Source: Fulvia fulva
Lineage: Eukaryota > Ascomycota > Dothideomycetes > Mycosphaerellales > Mycosphaerellaceae
Length of the DNA: 64,000 nt
NCBI RefSeq assembly: GCF_020509005.1
Contig: NC_063021.1
Span: 248,001-312,000 of the forward strand
Reading direction: 5' to 3'
In this document: positions 43,873 through 55,500 of the stretch, one piece after another
Layout: every line of letters begins with the position of its first letter
How positions within the stretch are numbered: the stretch's first letter is position 1
Notes under the pieces: model-generated
What the model was told of the DNA's origin: nothing
The model's input: only the letters and a program-made list of their open reading frames with translations
Databases searched by the model: none
Translations under genes and position numbers: made by a program

Positions 43873-46800
43873 GTAGGTTTATATCGAACTTACCGGTTAT
43901 CGTTATCGTAATCCGAGCGTATATATAGGCAACATCCTGTCATTAAAACTTAATGCTACGTACGCTAAGAATTAGGTAACTAATTGGTTACCTATAGCCT
44001 CTTTAAGAGCAACGCTTGTCTATTCTAGATAGACATATATGATACATAACCTACTTTTAAAACACCCTATATAAGCCCGTATAACAACTTCCTACACTTC
44101 TAACGTAATAGTTATAAGCCCGATTAGCGCTTACTAATATTCGCTACGATAAGGAAGCCCTAAAGTAGAGTTTATATCGTTATAGTACTACTACTATAAC
44201 TAGTACAGTAGTATCCCCTAGGCCTAGTAAACCTACGTAGAACTTTTACTAGCCTATAACCTATTTTGTAGTTATAGCTACTACCGAGACCCCGGTAACT
44301 ACTAGTACCCTACCTTAGGGTACCGTAGTTCTAAAGAGCTATAACTAATAGGACAAGTTTGACCGTTAGCTAGAGCTCTACGTAGAGTCTTTAAATGTCT
44401 AGAAGTATATAGGTCCTTACTAACTAAGTAACGAGCTAATAGAGCCTACTTACTTAATGTTTAAGGAAATCTAATAAGCGTATACGGTAGGAGACGCTAT
44501 ATTAAGAGACCTTATTAAGCTACGATAAATAGACGTAGACCGAAAGTAACGGATATACGACATCTTTACTATTACGTAATTAAAGCTTATTACCTACCTT
44601 ATCCGTACGACAATAGAGCTAGGGTAAGAGCTAATGTACGGCTAGAATACCCTTAGAGCAAAATACTAGGCTCTTAAGAATTCGTATAGTCTAGATAATA
44701 TACTACGTAAGCGGTAGCTTACGCTTAAGCTATCTAGGCTTTAGAAGGCTAGCGTACGTAGAACTAATAACTAGTACTTAGACTAGTTAGTTTTATAGAC
44801 TAAGATACTTAAGTATAACTACGCCGAGTACGACGACCTTAGTAGACACTTCCTACTTACTATTTAGTAGAAGTAGGCTCTAGCCTACGGTACTTCTCTA
44901 TATAATAAGTAGAAGCGTAATAAAATGTTACTATAAAAGCTTACTAAGCGTTACCTCGAATAGATACGTAATACCGTACTAGTAATAACTAACGGTCGAT
45001 TAGTCTTCGTAACCTTCTCCGGAAAAACCTTAGTAGAGAATAAAATAGTACCTATAGGTACTAGTTAATAGGAGGGTGACCGTAGTAGTAGCCGTAGAAA
45101 CAATAACGGTAGTAATAGCTACGGTAATAAGGGTTATAGTAGTAGCCGCGGTAATAAGAACAAAGATAGGGATAATAATAGGCTAAGCGGCTACTAGAAT
45201 ATTACCGGCGAGCCTAAGTATACTTATTATAAGGGCCTGTTCTTATACGATATAATTAACTATAATAAGCGCCTAGTAAAGGATTAACGCTTAGAGTAGT
45301 AGAAGAAGTACTAGAGGAACTTTATTAACTACTACTTAAGTGACGACGGCGAGCGTCTACTTAGCGTATTAAATCGTAACAATCGTAAGGACTAGGAACG
45401 TAACAAGGCTATTACTAATACGAAGAAGGTATTACTAAGCAATAAGGGCTTTATTAGCCTTACTGTTCTTTCTAGCTTAATTAGTAAGTTGAGCGTTAAC
45501 TTTAGGGATTACTAGGTATATAATAACTGTTTAGACACTTATATAATCAATTATTATAACTAGGAGGGTATAGAGTTTATTATAGAGCGCCTTACTACCT
45601 TAGAAATCTAGGCTAGAATAACCACCTTTCTACTTATAGCGTTAGGGCGTATTTATATATCAATTAGGGGCCATTTATTCACCTTACTAGATAGAGCTTA
45701 CTACCTAGGCTTTTATATAAACGTTATCTCTTATATACGTATAGAAACGGCTAGACTCTAGTAGTACGGACGTAGTAATTCAATATAGTATAATAACACT
45801 AAATTGATAGACCTATACCGCCCTACTAGTACAATGCCTTTCCTTAAGGTGGTTATACTACCTAAGTCACCTATTATTTACTAATAGCCTATAAAAGAGG
45901 GCCTAGTACTACCGAAGGTTACTAAGAAGATACGTAACGCGTACTTTATTAGTACTATTAGTAGGGGTATAAACATCGGCGATAAACCTACTAATAGCGT
46001 AGTTTCTCTAACTACTTAAGAGGATAGTAACCGTACCGTTCTCGTAATTATAAATAGTACTAGGGGTACTAAAGGTATAGCTACGTCTAGTAGGACCCCT
46101 TATTAAATACCGAAAGCTCTCTAGCCGCTAGTAGTATTAAATCTTTAGTTATATTAGCGCTAAACGTATTAAGTAGTTACCGCTTAGAGTTAAGGGGGTG
46201 ATTATTAACAATAGTCTAAGCGTACCCCTTACTATATATTATAGAGTATATAGGCTTAGTAAAGCTTATAAGGTATATAATCTGTCTTAGCCTATTAGGG
46301 TAATGACCCTATACGGCTATATAGCTATAGACTTAGTAGAATTTACTGTCGCCTATAACGGTTATAGGTACCTCGTCCACTTCTATAATCTAGATACCTA
46401 TAGACACTTCTAGTTCACTATTAAGAATAGGGATTAGTAATTAGTATTAGCTTACTTTAATAGCCTACTAAGCTTTATTAACTTTATTAGTCGTAGGTTC
46501 GTATACTTCTATAGCAATAATAAGCCCGCTATTAGGAAGGTGTTTCGCTTAGTTATTAATAACACTAAGATTAAATAGTATATAACCGCGGAATACGCGC
46601 CTATATAGGACGTAATAGAAAGAGCTAGAGCTCTAATTATTACTATAAGTAGAACTATTCGTATCTACGTACGATTACCGGAAAAGCTTTAGTTAGAATA
46701 TACTATAGTAGCGGTATATATCCTCTAGCGATCCCCTATCTAGTTAAAGGGCTAGAAGACCCTATTCGAATTAGTAATAGGACGAATTCTAAACGTAGGT

Positions 46801-47250
46801 TATATAGTAGTATATAGCTCCCTTATATACGTGTTTATCTATAGACTAGATTAGCCTAGTAGGAGCAAGAAACTCTAAGAGAGAGCGCTTATAGGCTACC
46901 TTATAGGATATAACTCTACTAATATTTACCGCGTATAGGACCTATTAAAAGATAGGGTTATATAAGTCAAGGACGTCCTCTTCGATAAGACTACGTTCTA
47001 TAATCTATTACGCCTAATAGTAGGGTATACGACCTATATCGAGAATATCGTAATAGCGGAACCGGCTAAAGAGCCTAAATAATACTACGACCTATATATC
47101 GCTTATTACGAGTAAGATATAGTATAGGCCGAGGGGGTAGAAGAATAGGCTTAGTAGCCGTATACCTAATAACCTCGAGACGCCTACTAAAAGCTCCTTA
47201 GGTAAGAACGATACTAGCCGTAATACCGCGAATTAGTAATATATAACTAA
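43873..47250 (+). pseudogene. Copia C gag-pol: gag, protease region, integrase; RT missing
   Basis: The plus-strand frame carries a gag-like part (44300-45300) and a pre-integrase segment near 45640-45740 (RGHLFTLLDRAYYLGFYINV). The integrase, near 46240-46430, reads SKAYKVYN then DLVEFTVAYNGYRYLVHFYN. Further on are LEYTIVAVYIL near 46690 and the RVI/VKDVLFDKTTFYN region near 46960. It is a different Copia lineage from A, B and D. Recognisable coding stops around 47150 before any RT, and Gypsy C follows. Ends are approximate. All stops are RIP-type. Confidence 0.7.
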
Positions 47251-47700
47251 AAGGACCGGTAAATCGAGTACGTAACAGATCACGTGACTCAAGACAATAT
47301 ATAGTATAACGTTCTTATCTAAACATACCGCCGGCTTAGCGCTTAGCTTTATATTTAGAGTTTTCTTAGGTAGCTTTTCTATATCTTAGATTTATACTTA
47401 CTAAGGTTCTTATATCTAGTAGCTTCCCCTCCTTTTAGCCTTTCTATTAGGTTAAATTAGCCTATAAGTGAATCTCCTAAGCTATAAGTCTCTAACTTAC
47501 GCCTTAGTCGGACCTTAGTACTAAAAGCTAAGCGAGGTAACCTTACTAACCTTATCTTAGCTCCTACGAACGGGGCGGGCTACTTAAACCTTTAGTATAG
47601 AGGACACTAACTAACACCCTAATTAAGACGGTTATTACCTACCGGATTAGTAAGGTTTCGCTACTTATCTAGTCGGAGAGGGCCTAGCCTATAGTCGCGC
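47251..47700. other. Junction of Copia C and Gypsy C; possible Gypsy C 5' LTR/leader
   Basis: No coding recognised. It includes CACGTGACTC near 47281 and pyrimidine-rich AT stretches. A Gypsy LTR would be expected here, but there is no second copy in the window to prove it. Confidence 0.35.
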
Positions 47701-47929
47701 CCTAGGTAATAACTACGCGGCTTAGCCTACTAGCCTAAATAATACCTTTAGGGCTACTTAGGCTATACCCCTAGCTACTCGGTCGTACCGCCGCCCTAAC
47801 TATAATAGCGACGCGGAGATAGATAGGGCGGACTACCTAGACGAAGATAACTTCGGCCTATATAACGAGCTAGCTAGTAGAGGCAAGGCGCCTAGGATAG
47901 GGGATCCCCCTATTCTAAAGTCTAACGTT

Positions 47930-48690
47930 TAGAACGACGAGTACCTTGACTATATATCGTCTATTAGAGCCTAGATTAGCCTAAATAAGAAATAGATTAT
48001 TAAACAACGCCTTTCCGACCTAGAGAAACTAGCGCTCGTTAGTAGCTTTATCGGTAGCGACTTTAACTAGTTATAGTTTAAAGCTATCGAAGAAACGCGC
48101 CTAAAGCCCCCTTATCTTAGGCACGGCGATTTCGACGATATAATCACGTAGATCTCTAACTTTATAGTCGACCTAGACTATTAGGAGTAGATCTAGCGTA
48201 AGTAGGAGACTACTCGCTAAACTAGGAGTATTAGGACCTTTGTTAGGTCGCTTAGGCTAACTAGGAGCCGTATAACTCCCCTACTAGATAACTTTACCTA
48301 CCTACGTAAGTTTTTAGCCGGCCTAAAGCCCGATATACTAGCTAAACTAGATAATCGTAACTTCCGAGCGACTAATACAAATATCCGCGTCTACTTCTAG
48401 TAGGCTATTATAGCTAACTAGCGACTCTAACTTAGCCGCGGAAGAGATTAGAAGCTAGCCGTAATTATATTAGCCGTCGAGAAGTTCGTAGACGGGGATA
48501 CTAAAGCCTTTATAGCTCTCCGGAGCGACTTAGGTAGCTCGGCGCGTAGTAGAGGTCGCGGTAGAGGCCGCGGCGGACGTAGACGCGGGCGAGGTAATCG
48601 TAGAGACCCCTCCGGGCGCTTAGACGAATACTATAACTATAGTAAGATAGGCCACTTCGCGCGCGACTACTCTAAGCTAAAAAATAGAGC
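47930..48690 (+). pseudogene. Gypsy C gag with RGG-rich segment and degraded zinc knuckle
   Basis: The frame reads NDEYLDYISSIRA near 47935, then IIKQRLSDLEKLALVSSFIG (48000-48055), then NFTYLRKFLAGLKPDILAKL near 48290-48350. A strongly basic SRGRGRGRGGRRRGRGNRRD stretch at 48548-48607 is followed by the knuckle YYNYSKIGHFARDY at 48629-48670. His is retained; three Cys positions are Tyr, and Gly after the second ligand is Ser. The RG-rich segment before the knuckle suggests an RNA-binding tail. Confidence 0.8.
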
Positions 48691-48779
48691 CTAAGACGTC
48701 TTTTAAGGCAGGCGTACTTAGGATTATTAGACGCCTCTATACCCCTACCTAGAGAATCCTACTAGGACAGGACGACCCT

Positions 48780-51568
48780 AGCTACTAAGGGTAAGGCTTA
48801 GTAGACATAAGTAGAAGAGGATAGTATATTGTCTTTATCTAAAGAACCCGAGTCGGAGACTAAAGAGGAGGTCGACTATATAATAGAGAGGCTAATAGCG
48901 ATAGGCGGAGGGCTCTTTACTATCGATGCCCGCCTAGGACCTAATTAGGTTCGGGCTAAGGTTACCCTAGACTACGTAGCCTCTAAAGTATACCTCTTAG
49001 CCCGAAAATCGAAGCAACTCCCTCGATCGCTTTTTAGGGACTTACCGCTAGTAAGGATTATTCTCCTAAACGGTAAGGAGATTATTTCTACTTAGGGTGT
49101 CCTTCTACTATATTAGATTAGTACCTAGTAGGACATAGTCCTCGCTAGAGTCATCAATATAGAAGGATTTGACCTTATCCTAGGCCTTAAGTAGTTCTAG
49201 GAAGTCAAACCTAACGTAAACTAGTAGTCTAGCTCTACTAGACTACGAGACCGGCGTAGCCGGTACTATATAATTAGGTCGTACTCTAAGGTATTCGACC
49301 TAAAGGACGACGAAGGCGAGCTAGAAATGTTTAACTCTATATATTTAGTAGACTTTACTATATAATACGAAGGACCCTAGCTCTTCAACTCGCTTAGGCG
49401 ACTCCCTAACGATGCCCTAGTTAATATCGACTTCGAGGAACACGGCTTAGATAAGGTATACGAACGCCTTATAGCTATAGTAGGGGACCTAGACGACGAG
49501 TCTTAGCTACTATAGGTAGGTAACTAGGTCTTCTAGACGTTAGTTAATCTCTTCCTAGAGATCTAGAGAGCTTAGCTCCCGGCTAGACTCCTACGGAAGA
49601 GAGCTTTCGACTATACTATCCCTACTAGTAACGCTCGACCTATTAACTAGCCCGTATACCGTCTAAACCCTAGTTAGCTTCGAGAACAGGCTCGCTAGAT
49701 CTAGATACTCCTTAATCGCGGACTGATTAAGGTCTCGTCCTTACCCTAGGGATCCCTAGTCCTCTTTGTCCCTAAGCTAGACGGCTAGTAGCGTATATAT
49801 ATCGACTATCGCGCCCTAAACGCCGTAACTACTAAAAACGGCTTCCCCCTCCTACGTATCTAGGAGTACCTAGACACGGTCGTAAAGGCTAAATACTTTA
49901 GTAAACTAGACCTAGTCTTAGGGTACTAGTAGCTACTAATCGACTTAGCCGACACGTATAAGACTACGTTTAATACTAGGGATAGGAAGTACGAGTTCCT
50001 CGTTATACCCTTTAGGCTAACAAACGCCCTAGCCTCGTTTTAGTCTATAATAAACGAGATCCTAAGAGATCTACTTTAGAAGAAGGTCGTCGTATACCTC
50101 GACGACATCCTAGTCTTCTTAGACTCTAAGGAATAGTACGAAAAAGACCTAAAGGAGGTCTTCGACCGCCTAAAGAAAGCTAAACTATTCTACTCCCCTA
50201 AGAAGTACGACATTAGAGTCAAGTTAGTCACCTTCTATAGGTATTAGATCGAGAAGAATTCGATTAGGCTACTATAAGACAAGATCGACGCGATTTATAG
50301 TTAGCCTACGCCTACTAATATATAGTAGATTAGGTAGTTCCTTAGCCTCGTAGGCTACTACCGCCGCTTTATTAAGGGCTTTACAAAACTCGTAGTACCC
50401 CTCTTAGGTCTTCTTAAGGAAAGCGACGAGTCCCTTAGGCGGAAAAAGCGTCGCCTAGTACGATAGAACGCCTAGTACGTATACGCTTTTAAGAGCCTAA
50501 AGCTCGCGCTAACCTTAGGGTCTATACTAATCCTACCTAACCCTAAGAAGCCCTTTACGATTAAGACTAATATATCTAAATAGGCTATACGCGCTACTCT
50601 CTATTAAGTAGGAGCTAATAACTAGCTATACCCTAAAGCCTTCTCTAGAAGGAAGCTTAAGGGAGCCGAGCTAAATTACCTAGTTTACGAAAAGGAGCGC
50701 CTAGTAATTAAGAAAGCCCTCCGAACCTAGCTAATAGGTTAGCTCGAGATAAGAGCCTAGTAGCCTAGTATAAGAAAGGACGTACGAAAGTTTATCGAAT
50801 CCTACCCTAGATACTAGCTAACGTAGAAAAAGAAGCCTAATAAGCCTAAAATACGCGAGCCGCGGTTTTACTAGGTTAACGATAAGCTTAGGCCCTTTAA
50901 GAGATAGGCGATTAATATCGTAGGGCCTTTACCGAAGAGTCTACTAGGAAACGAGTATATTATTACGGCGATAGATAACGCTACGGGTTAGCTAGTCGCT
51001 TAGGCCGTTCCGCGTACGGATACTAAAGCGACTATAGTATTCCTATACAAGAGAATCTATTAGGACTACGGGCTACCCCGCGAGCTCCTCTTAGATAATA
51101 GTAAGAACTTCCTAAGTAGAGTTATAAGCTACCTAATAAAGTAGTTTAAGGCTAATTATTGTCTAGTATCCCTATATTATCCTATAATAAATAGGAAGGT
51201 AGAAAACCTAAACGGTATACTAGGATCGATACTAACGAAACTACATATTAGTAATAATATTAGGCTATAGGATACCTTCCTACCTAAAGCGATCTACTAT
51301 ACTAGATACCGCTAGTATATAATAACCTACCTTAGCCCCTTCTACCTAATATATAGCTAATACCTACGAATCCTAGAAGACGAGAACGAGCTACGAGCTA
51401 AGAATGTCTTAGTTAACGACTATAGGAAGCGTATCGTCCGCGTCCGCTATACGCGTTAGCTCGTAAATAAAAGACTACTTTCTCGAGCTTAGACTAGGAA
51501 CCTAATAAGTCTAAAGTTACTTCCGCCGGAGGTATAGCTAAGACGTAAAGTCGGAGAATAGGTCTTAC
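48780..51568 (+). pseudogene. Gypsy C pol: protease, RT, RNase H, integrase
   Basis: Protease-like segment near 48900-49210 (IDARLGPN...KVTLDYVASKVYLLARKS, then LILGLK). RT near 49680-50290 with the intact catalytic box VVYLDDILVFLD at 50086-50121, then YEKDLKEVFDRLKKAKLFYS. SLVGYYRRFIKGF near 50343-50382 marks the RT end, and RNase H follows. Integrase: INIVGPLPKSLLGNEYIITA near 50910-50970, GLPRELLLDNSKNFLSR near 51069-51120, VENLNGILGSIL near 51200-51235. The polymerase catalytic pair is unmutated here, unlike Gypsy A, but stops are everywhere. Confidence 0.85.
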
Positions 51569-51803
51569 TATTAAGATGTAGTATCTTAAAGGGAGTTAAC
51601 AATTAGGAAGTAATCTAGTAGCCTAAGGCATCTGCGATAACTTAGCTTATAGGGAGATACCTTCTCTCCCCTTTAGCTTAGATAGACATCTAATACAATC
51701 AACATATTAGTTCCTAATATATTACTATATACTCGTACTATTAGTTAGTTGAAGATTGATCTCTTACTCTACTCCGCTACTATCTACCCGTACCTATTTC
51801 ATA
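51569..51803 (+). repeat. Copia A copy 2 5' LTR (235 bp)
   Basis: Inverse match to 33072-33306 and 27700-27934 over 235 bp. Starts TATTAAGATG, ends before GGTTATAAG. Confidence 0.92.
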
Positions 51804-51820
51804 GGTTATAAGCCCGGGTT
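51804..51820 (+). promoter_or_regulatory. Primer-binding site of Copia A copy 2
   Basis: GGTTATAAGCCCGGGTT directly after the LTR, identical to the copy 1 site: half-tRNA type, complementary to the initiator tRNA-Met anticodon arm apart from one RIP change. Confidence 0.8.
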
Positions 51821-51834
51821 TGTATAGGAATAAG

Positions 51835-51860
51835 AGTAACCTATATTAGTATAGGTTACT
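51835..51860. repeat. Leader palindrome of Copia A copy 2
   Basis: AGTAACCTATA, TTAG, TATAGGTTACT: the same perfect inverted repeat as 33015-33040. Confidence 0.75.
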
Positions 51861-52314
51861 TATATCCCTTACTATCGTAGCAGAAAACATCTAGGAATTA
51901 GAAGCCTACCCCGTCTATCCTATTAAGGAGCTTAGTTCGATACTAAGTAATAGGTAACCTAGACAAGGACTCTATACGGCTTACTTAAAGCCAATACCTT
52001 AAAGATACTCTATAGGTAGAACTATATCGAGATACTATTAAGAAGGACTTTAAGTAAGTCATTTGAAGCTCTACTAGGAGAGATAGACCTATGTCCTAGC
52101 CCTAAGACCTTATACTGCTCCTTCTTTACTTTACTAAGTAGGCCTTAGTATCTATACCTACGAACTTTCCTATTCTATACTAGAAGCCTTAGCAGGATCT
52201 AAGCCACTACTTTAGAATATACACACCTTGTTTTATTATATCTAATCTATTATAGATTTATACTAAAAGAAGATAGAGGAGAAGGGAGGCAAAATCCCAA
52301 TTCTTAGGAGGGAT

Positions 52315-52327
52315 AATTAGAAGAGAT
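52315..52327. repeat. Target-site duplication of LINE E, left
   Basis: AATTAGAAGAGAT, identical to 54544-54556. Confidence 0.92.
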
Positions 52328-54543
52328 TGATAGATAGATTATTCATTCGCCTGTTTTAGTACCCTTTGGCCTATATAGGTCTCTCGCTATTTAGGTCTAT
52401 TTGTATAGGTAGGAAACCCGATTAACGGATAAAAGCCTCCTCGTCTTTACCCTCCTCGTTCTTTCCTATCTTGTCCTTTCGTTCTCCTTCCTTTAGGGTA
52501 CGCTAGTGTTATAGTTGTTACCCTATAACTACCTTGCCCGTAACCCTAGTGATGTCCTCCTCTCGATTCCCTTTCTCCCTTCTGTTTCCCCGGCTCTTCT
52601 CTCTCTCTCCCTCCTCTCTATCTACCTTTCCGTTTCTACTACTAGGGAGAATTACTCTAGGTAGTCCTCGTTAAGGATCTATCTTGTCACTCTCCTTATA
52701 TCTTGTCTATTCTAGATAATGGCCTAGTATTGCCTATCTCTTACCTTCGCCCTCTACTAGCTTCTCCCTTTTACCTACTTAGTATAGTTTAGTACTATAT
52801 ACTCCGGGTTTTAGGATAGGTAGCTATAGGGGCAACGTTTAGAATTGTATCCTAGGACTCTTCTTTAGTACAAGTATACTCTTAGCCTAATGTGCTTAGA
52901 GCAAATCTAGATAGCTATACTTGCTTCCGCCCTCTTTAGGTCTTTGTAGATAAGGTAGTTATACCTCCCGAAGGTCCTAGCCGCTAGTAGGGCTCCTAGC
53001 CTCACCGGTTTTTAGTTCTAACGCGTTTCCTATAGGTGACCTACAATCCTTTCTACTTGGCTTTGCTTCTTTTCCCCTTTGTCCCCTATATTAGCTTGCT
53101 CCCTTAGAGCTTCTCTCTGTTCAAGGGCTACTAGGATTTCCTATAATGTTTTTAGGTCTACTTCCTTCTATAGGATTATATATAGCCGGTTAGGTCTTCT
53201 CCTCCTCTCCTACTAGGTTCTTATCCTTTAAGTAGCTACTTAGATAGTTCCCTAGGCTAGGTATGCTAATGTCTTCTCTACGTATTAACACCTTATACCC
53301 TAGAGGTACTCCCTAATAGGGGCTATACCTGATTCCATTTCTATTGTCCTATAAGGGGTTGACTTATATACCGCTAGTACTCTCTTTAGGTAGGCTACCT
53401 ACGCTCTATTAAGGGGGTCCTTAATTCTCTTCGGGATGTATTTTTCCGCTACCTAAATTGCTACTCTATATAGCATTACGGGCTTAATAATAGCCTTGTA
53501 TATAGTCTAGGCCTTTGTGAAGGTCGTCCCCTAGGTTAACGTAGTAAGTCTCTCGATTAATTGTCTATTAGTGTCCGCTCTCGCTTACGCCTTCTTTACT
53601 TATAGTCCCTAGCTAAGCTTCGGGTCTAGCTATATCCTATAGACTCTAAGTTCCCTTATAGGATAGGTCTCGAACCCCTAGATTTTTACTAGTGCTACTA
53701 AGTTGTGTTTTGTCTTTGCCTTACTAAAATAGATAAGTTAGTACTTGTCCGGTACGAATTTTGCCCTATACTCTCTTACCTACTTTTCGTATTATCTATA
53801 TCTCTCCTCTAGGAGTACGTAGTTTTCCTCTATAGACCCCGACTACGCTAGGATATTTATATTATCTACGAACCCCGATACTAAGGTGTTTACTATTTCT
53901 AGGAGTAGGGTCAAGTCGGCTATAAAGAGGAGGAACAGAATTGGGGAGAGTATAGAGCCCTATAGGATGCCTATGTTTATAATTAGGGTCTACGGGGCTT
54001 TAAAGGACCCTAGGAGGATCTAGGTTGTTCTGTCCTTAAGGAATGACTATACAAAGTGTACTATCTAGGCTAGGATACTTTTCATTCTAAGGATATATAG
54101 GAGCCTTACGTAGGACACGTTGTCGAAAGCCCCTAATATATCTAGTAAAAGTAGTAAGGCTACCTTGTTGTTACTATAGTACTAGATGTTTCTGATTTGC
54201 TCTATAATTAGTTCGACTACTATAAGGGTAGATCTCTTTTGTCTCCCCCCTATTTACGTTACCGGGAGGAGGTTATGTTCTTCTACTATTCCGGTAAGCC
54301 TTATAGCTATAACCTTCTCTAGGAGCTTCCCTAGTATATTTAGCAACGTAATTGGTCTATATAACTTCAACTTAGTATAGTCTTCCTTTTAGGGTTTCCT
54401 TAGGACGTAAGTTAGTAATTGCCTAAAGGCCTTTAGGTAATACCCCTACTTTATATACTAGGTAAAGATTAGCGTAAGCACTAGAGTAATAAGGCTACTA
54501 CTAGCTTTTAGGTAACAGTTAGGGATCTTGTCTAGGCCTAGGG
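52328..54543 (-). mobile_element. LINE E: 5'-truncated Tad-like LINE in Copia A gag
   Basis: A 2.2-kb LINE on the minus strand with an ATCT-type tail next to 52328, flanked by the 13-bp duplication AATTAGAAGAGAT at 52315-52327 and 54544-54556. Copia A copy 1 has the single uninterrupted site at 32551-32563. The coding part corresponds to the last two thirds of LINE A ORF2. It gives a non-coding 3' region of roughly 900 bp before the tail, matching the 38535-40102 element. Confidence 0.92.
53240..54543 (-). pseudogene. LINE E ORF2: C-terminal RT fragment
   Basis: The minus strand reads SILSPILFLLFIADL near 53910-53960 and SGFVDNINILA near 53855-53890, where the second catalytic Asp is Asn. 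KYQLIYFSKAK follows near 53715-53750, then ELRVYRI...LDPKLS near 53610-53650. It is collinear with LINE A ORF2 residues from about the middle of the RT to near its end. The 5' truncation at 54543 falls within the RT. Confidence 0.8.
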
Positions 54544-54556
54544 AATTAGAAGAGAT
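54544..54556. repeat. Target-site duplication of LINE E, right
   Basis: AATTAGAAGAGAT, matching 52315-52327 and, inversely with one transition, the empty site 32551-32563. Confidence 0.92.
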
Positions 54557-55500
54557 AGTTCAACCTTTAGAGATATAAGATAGAGAGCTAATTAGTATAC
54601 TTTGTAATTAATGACCTAATAGAAGTATCTTTTAACAATATTAAGGGCAAGACTCTAAAACTCTAAGAAGAGGCTATAATTAAAGAGATCCTTAATACGC
54701 TAATATAGACAAGACATAATATAGTGTACAACTTCAGTATCCTTAGTAGGATTATAGAAGAAGATGAATTTGAGCTTAAGGGCTTATATAAATCTAGAAG
54801 AGCTACTAAGAAGTAGGTATATCTCTAGAACAAGTATAGCTAGGTGCTACCAACCTATATATATAAGCTTACAAAGCAATTTGTGACCTTTAAGATGAGT
54901 AAAGAGTTCACTATTAGATCTGTATAGACATACCTAGTTTCTCTTAGAAAAAGGATTGCTAATGTTGACCTAGAGGGTCAGTATTATAGGAAAGCTAATA
55001 TAAGGATGACCTAGCTCTTAAGCTCACTACTACCTAACTACTATATAGCTAGGGATATTATTATAGCTTAGCTAAAGATAGATTATAAAAGGACCTTAAG
55101 GATCCTTAAAGCTTAAGAAGCTAGGTTAGATCCCTCTAAGGCTAAGTATAGTATAGTAGCTACCTAGGTCAAGCCCCTAGGTCTAGTAAGACTACTCTCC
55201 TACCTTCTCTATAAAAAGGATCATCTAATTAAGGACTGCCCTAGTCTACCTAAGATAAGAAAGGTCCTTAGATCTTATTCCTAACTACTATCTTCCTAGA
55301 ATATAATATATGTCAAGAAGAAGAGAACTCTACTACCCACTTTAAGGAGGACACTAAGAGAGAAGTCCTCTATAGAAGAACTTAAGAAAATAGTAAAGAA
55401 ACTCAGCTCTAACATACTATCGCTCTAGAAGAACTAGGCCTAGTCTTATACCTCTAAAGCAAAGAAGACTAGAAAAGGTTTTTCCGCCTAAGAGTCACGT

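Larger units (their letters stand above)
47700..51568 (+). mobile_element. Gypsy C, 3' part off behind the Copia A insertion
   Basis: A plus-strand Gypsy element with gag, RT, RNase H and integrase, heavily RIPped. It is cut at 51568 by the 5' LTR of Copia A copy 2, which landed just after the integrase core. The duplicated target (CTTAC at 51564-51568) cannot be paired because the far end of Copia A copy 2 is outside the window. Confidence 0.82.
51870..55500 (+). pseudogene. Copia A copy 2 gag, split by LINE E
   Basis: Gag pieces at about 51990-52327 and 54557-55500 share one frame once LINE E and one TSD are removed. Recognisable parts are LVYFVINDLIEVSFNNIKGK near 54590-54650, RIIEEDEFELKGLYKSRRA near 54750-54805 and YKLTKQFVTFKMSKEFTIRS near 54865-54925. 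The CCHC-like YLLYKKDHLIKDC lies near 55200-55240, where the last Cys is intact but the first two ligands are Tyr. Gag continues in frame into the protease. Stops are RIP-type. Confidence 0.8.

Noticed and set aside
47281..47290. CACGTGACTC as a possible host regulatory box
   Set aside because: A single short match in an unassigned stretch between two transposons; nothing nearby to regulate.
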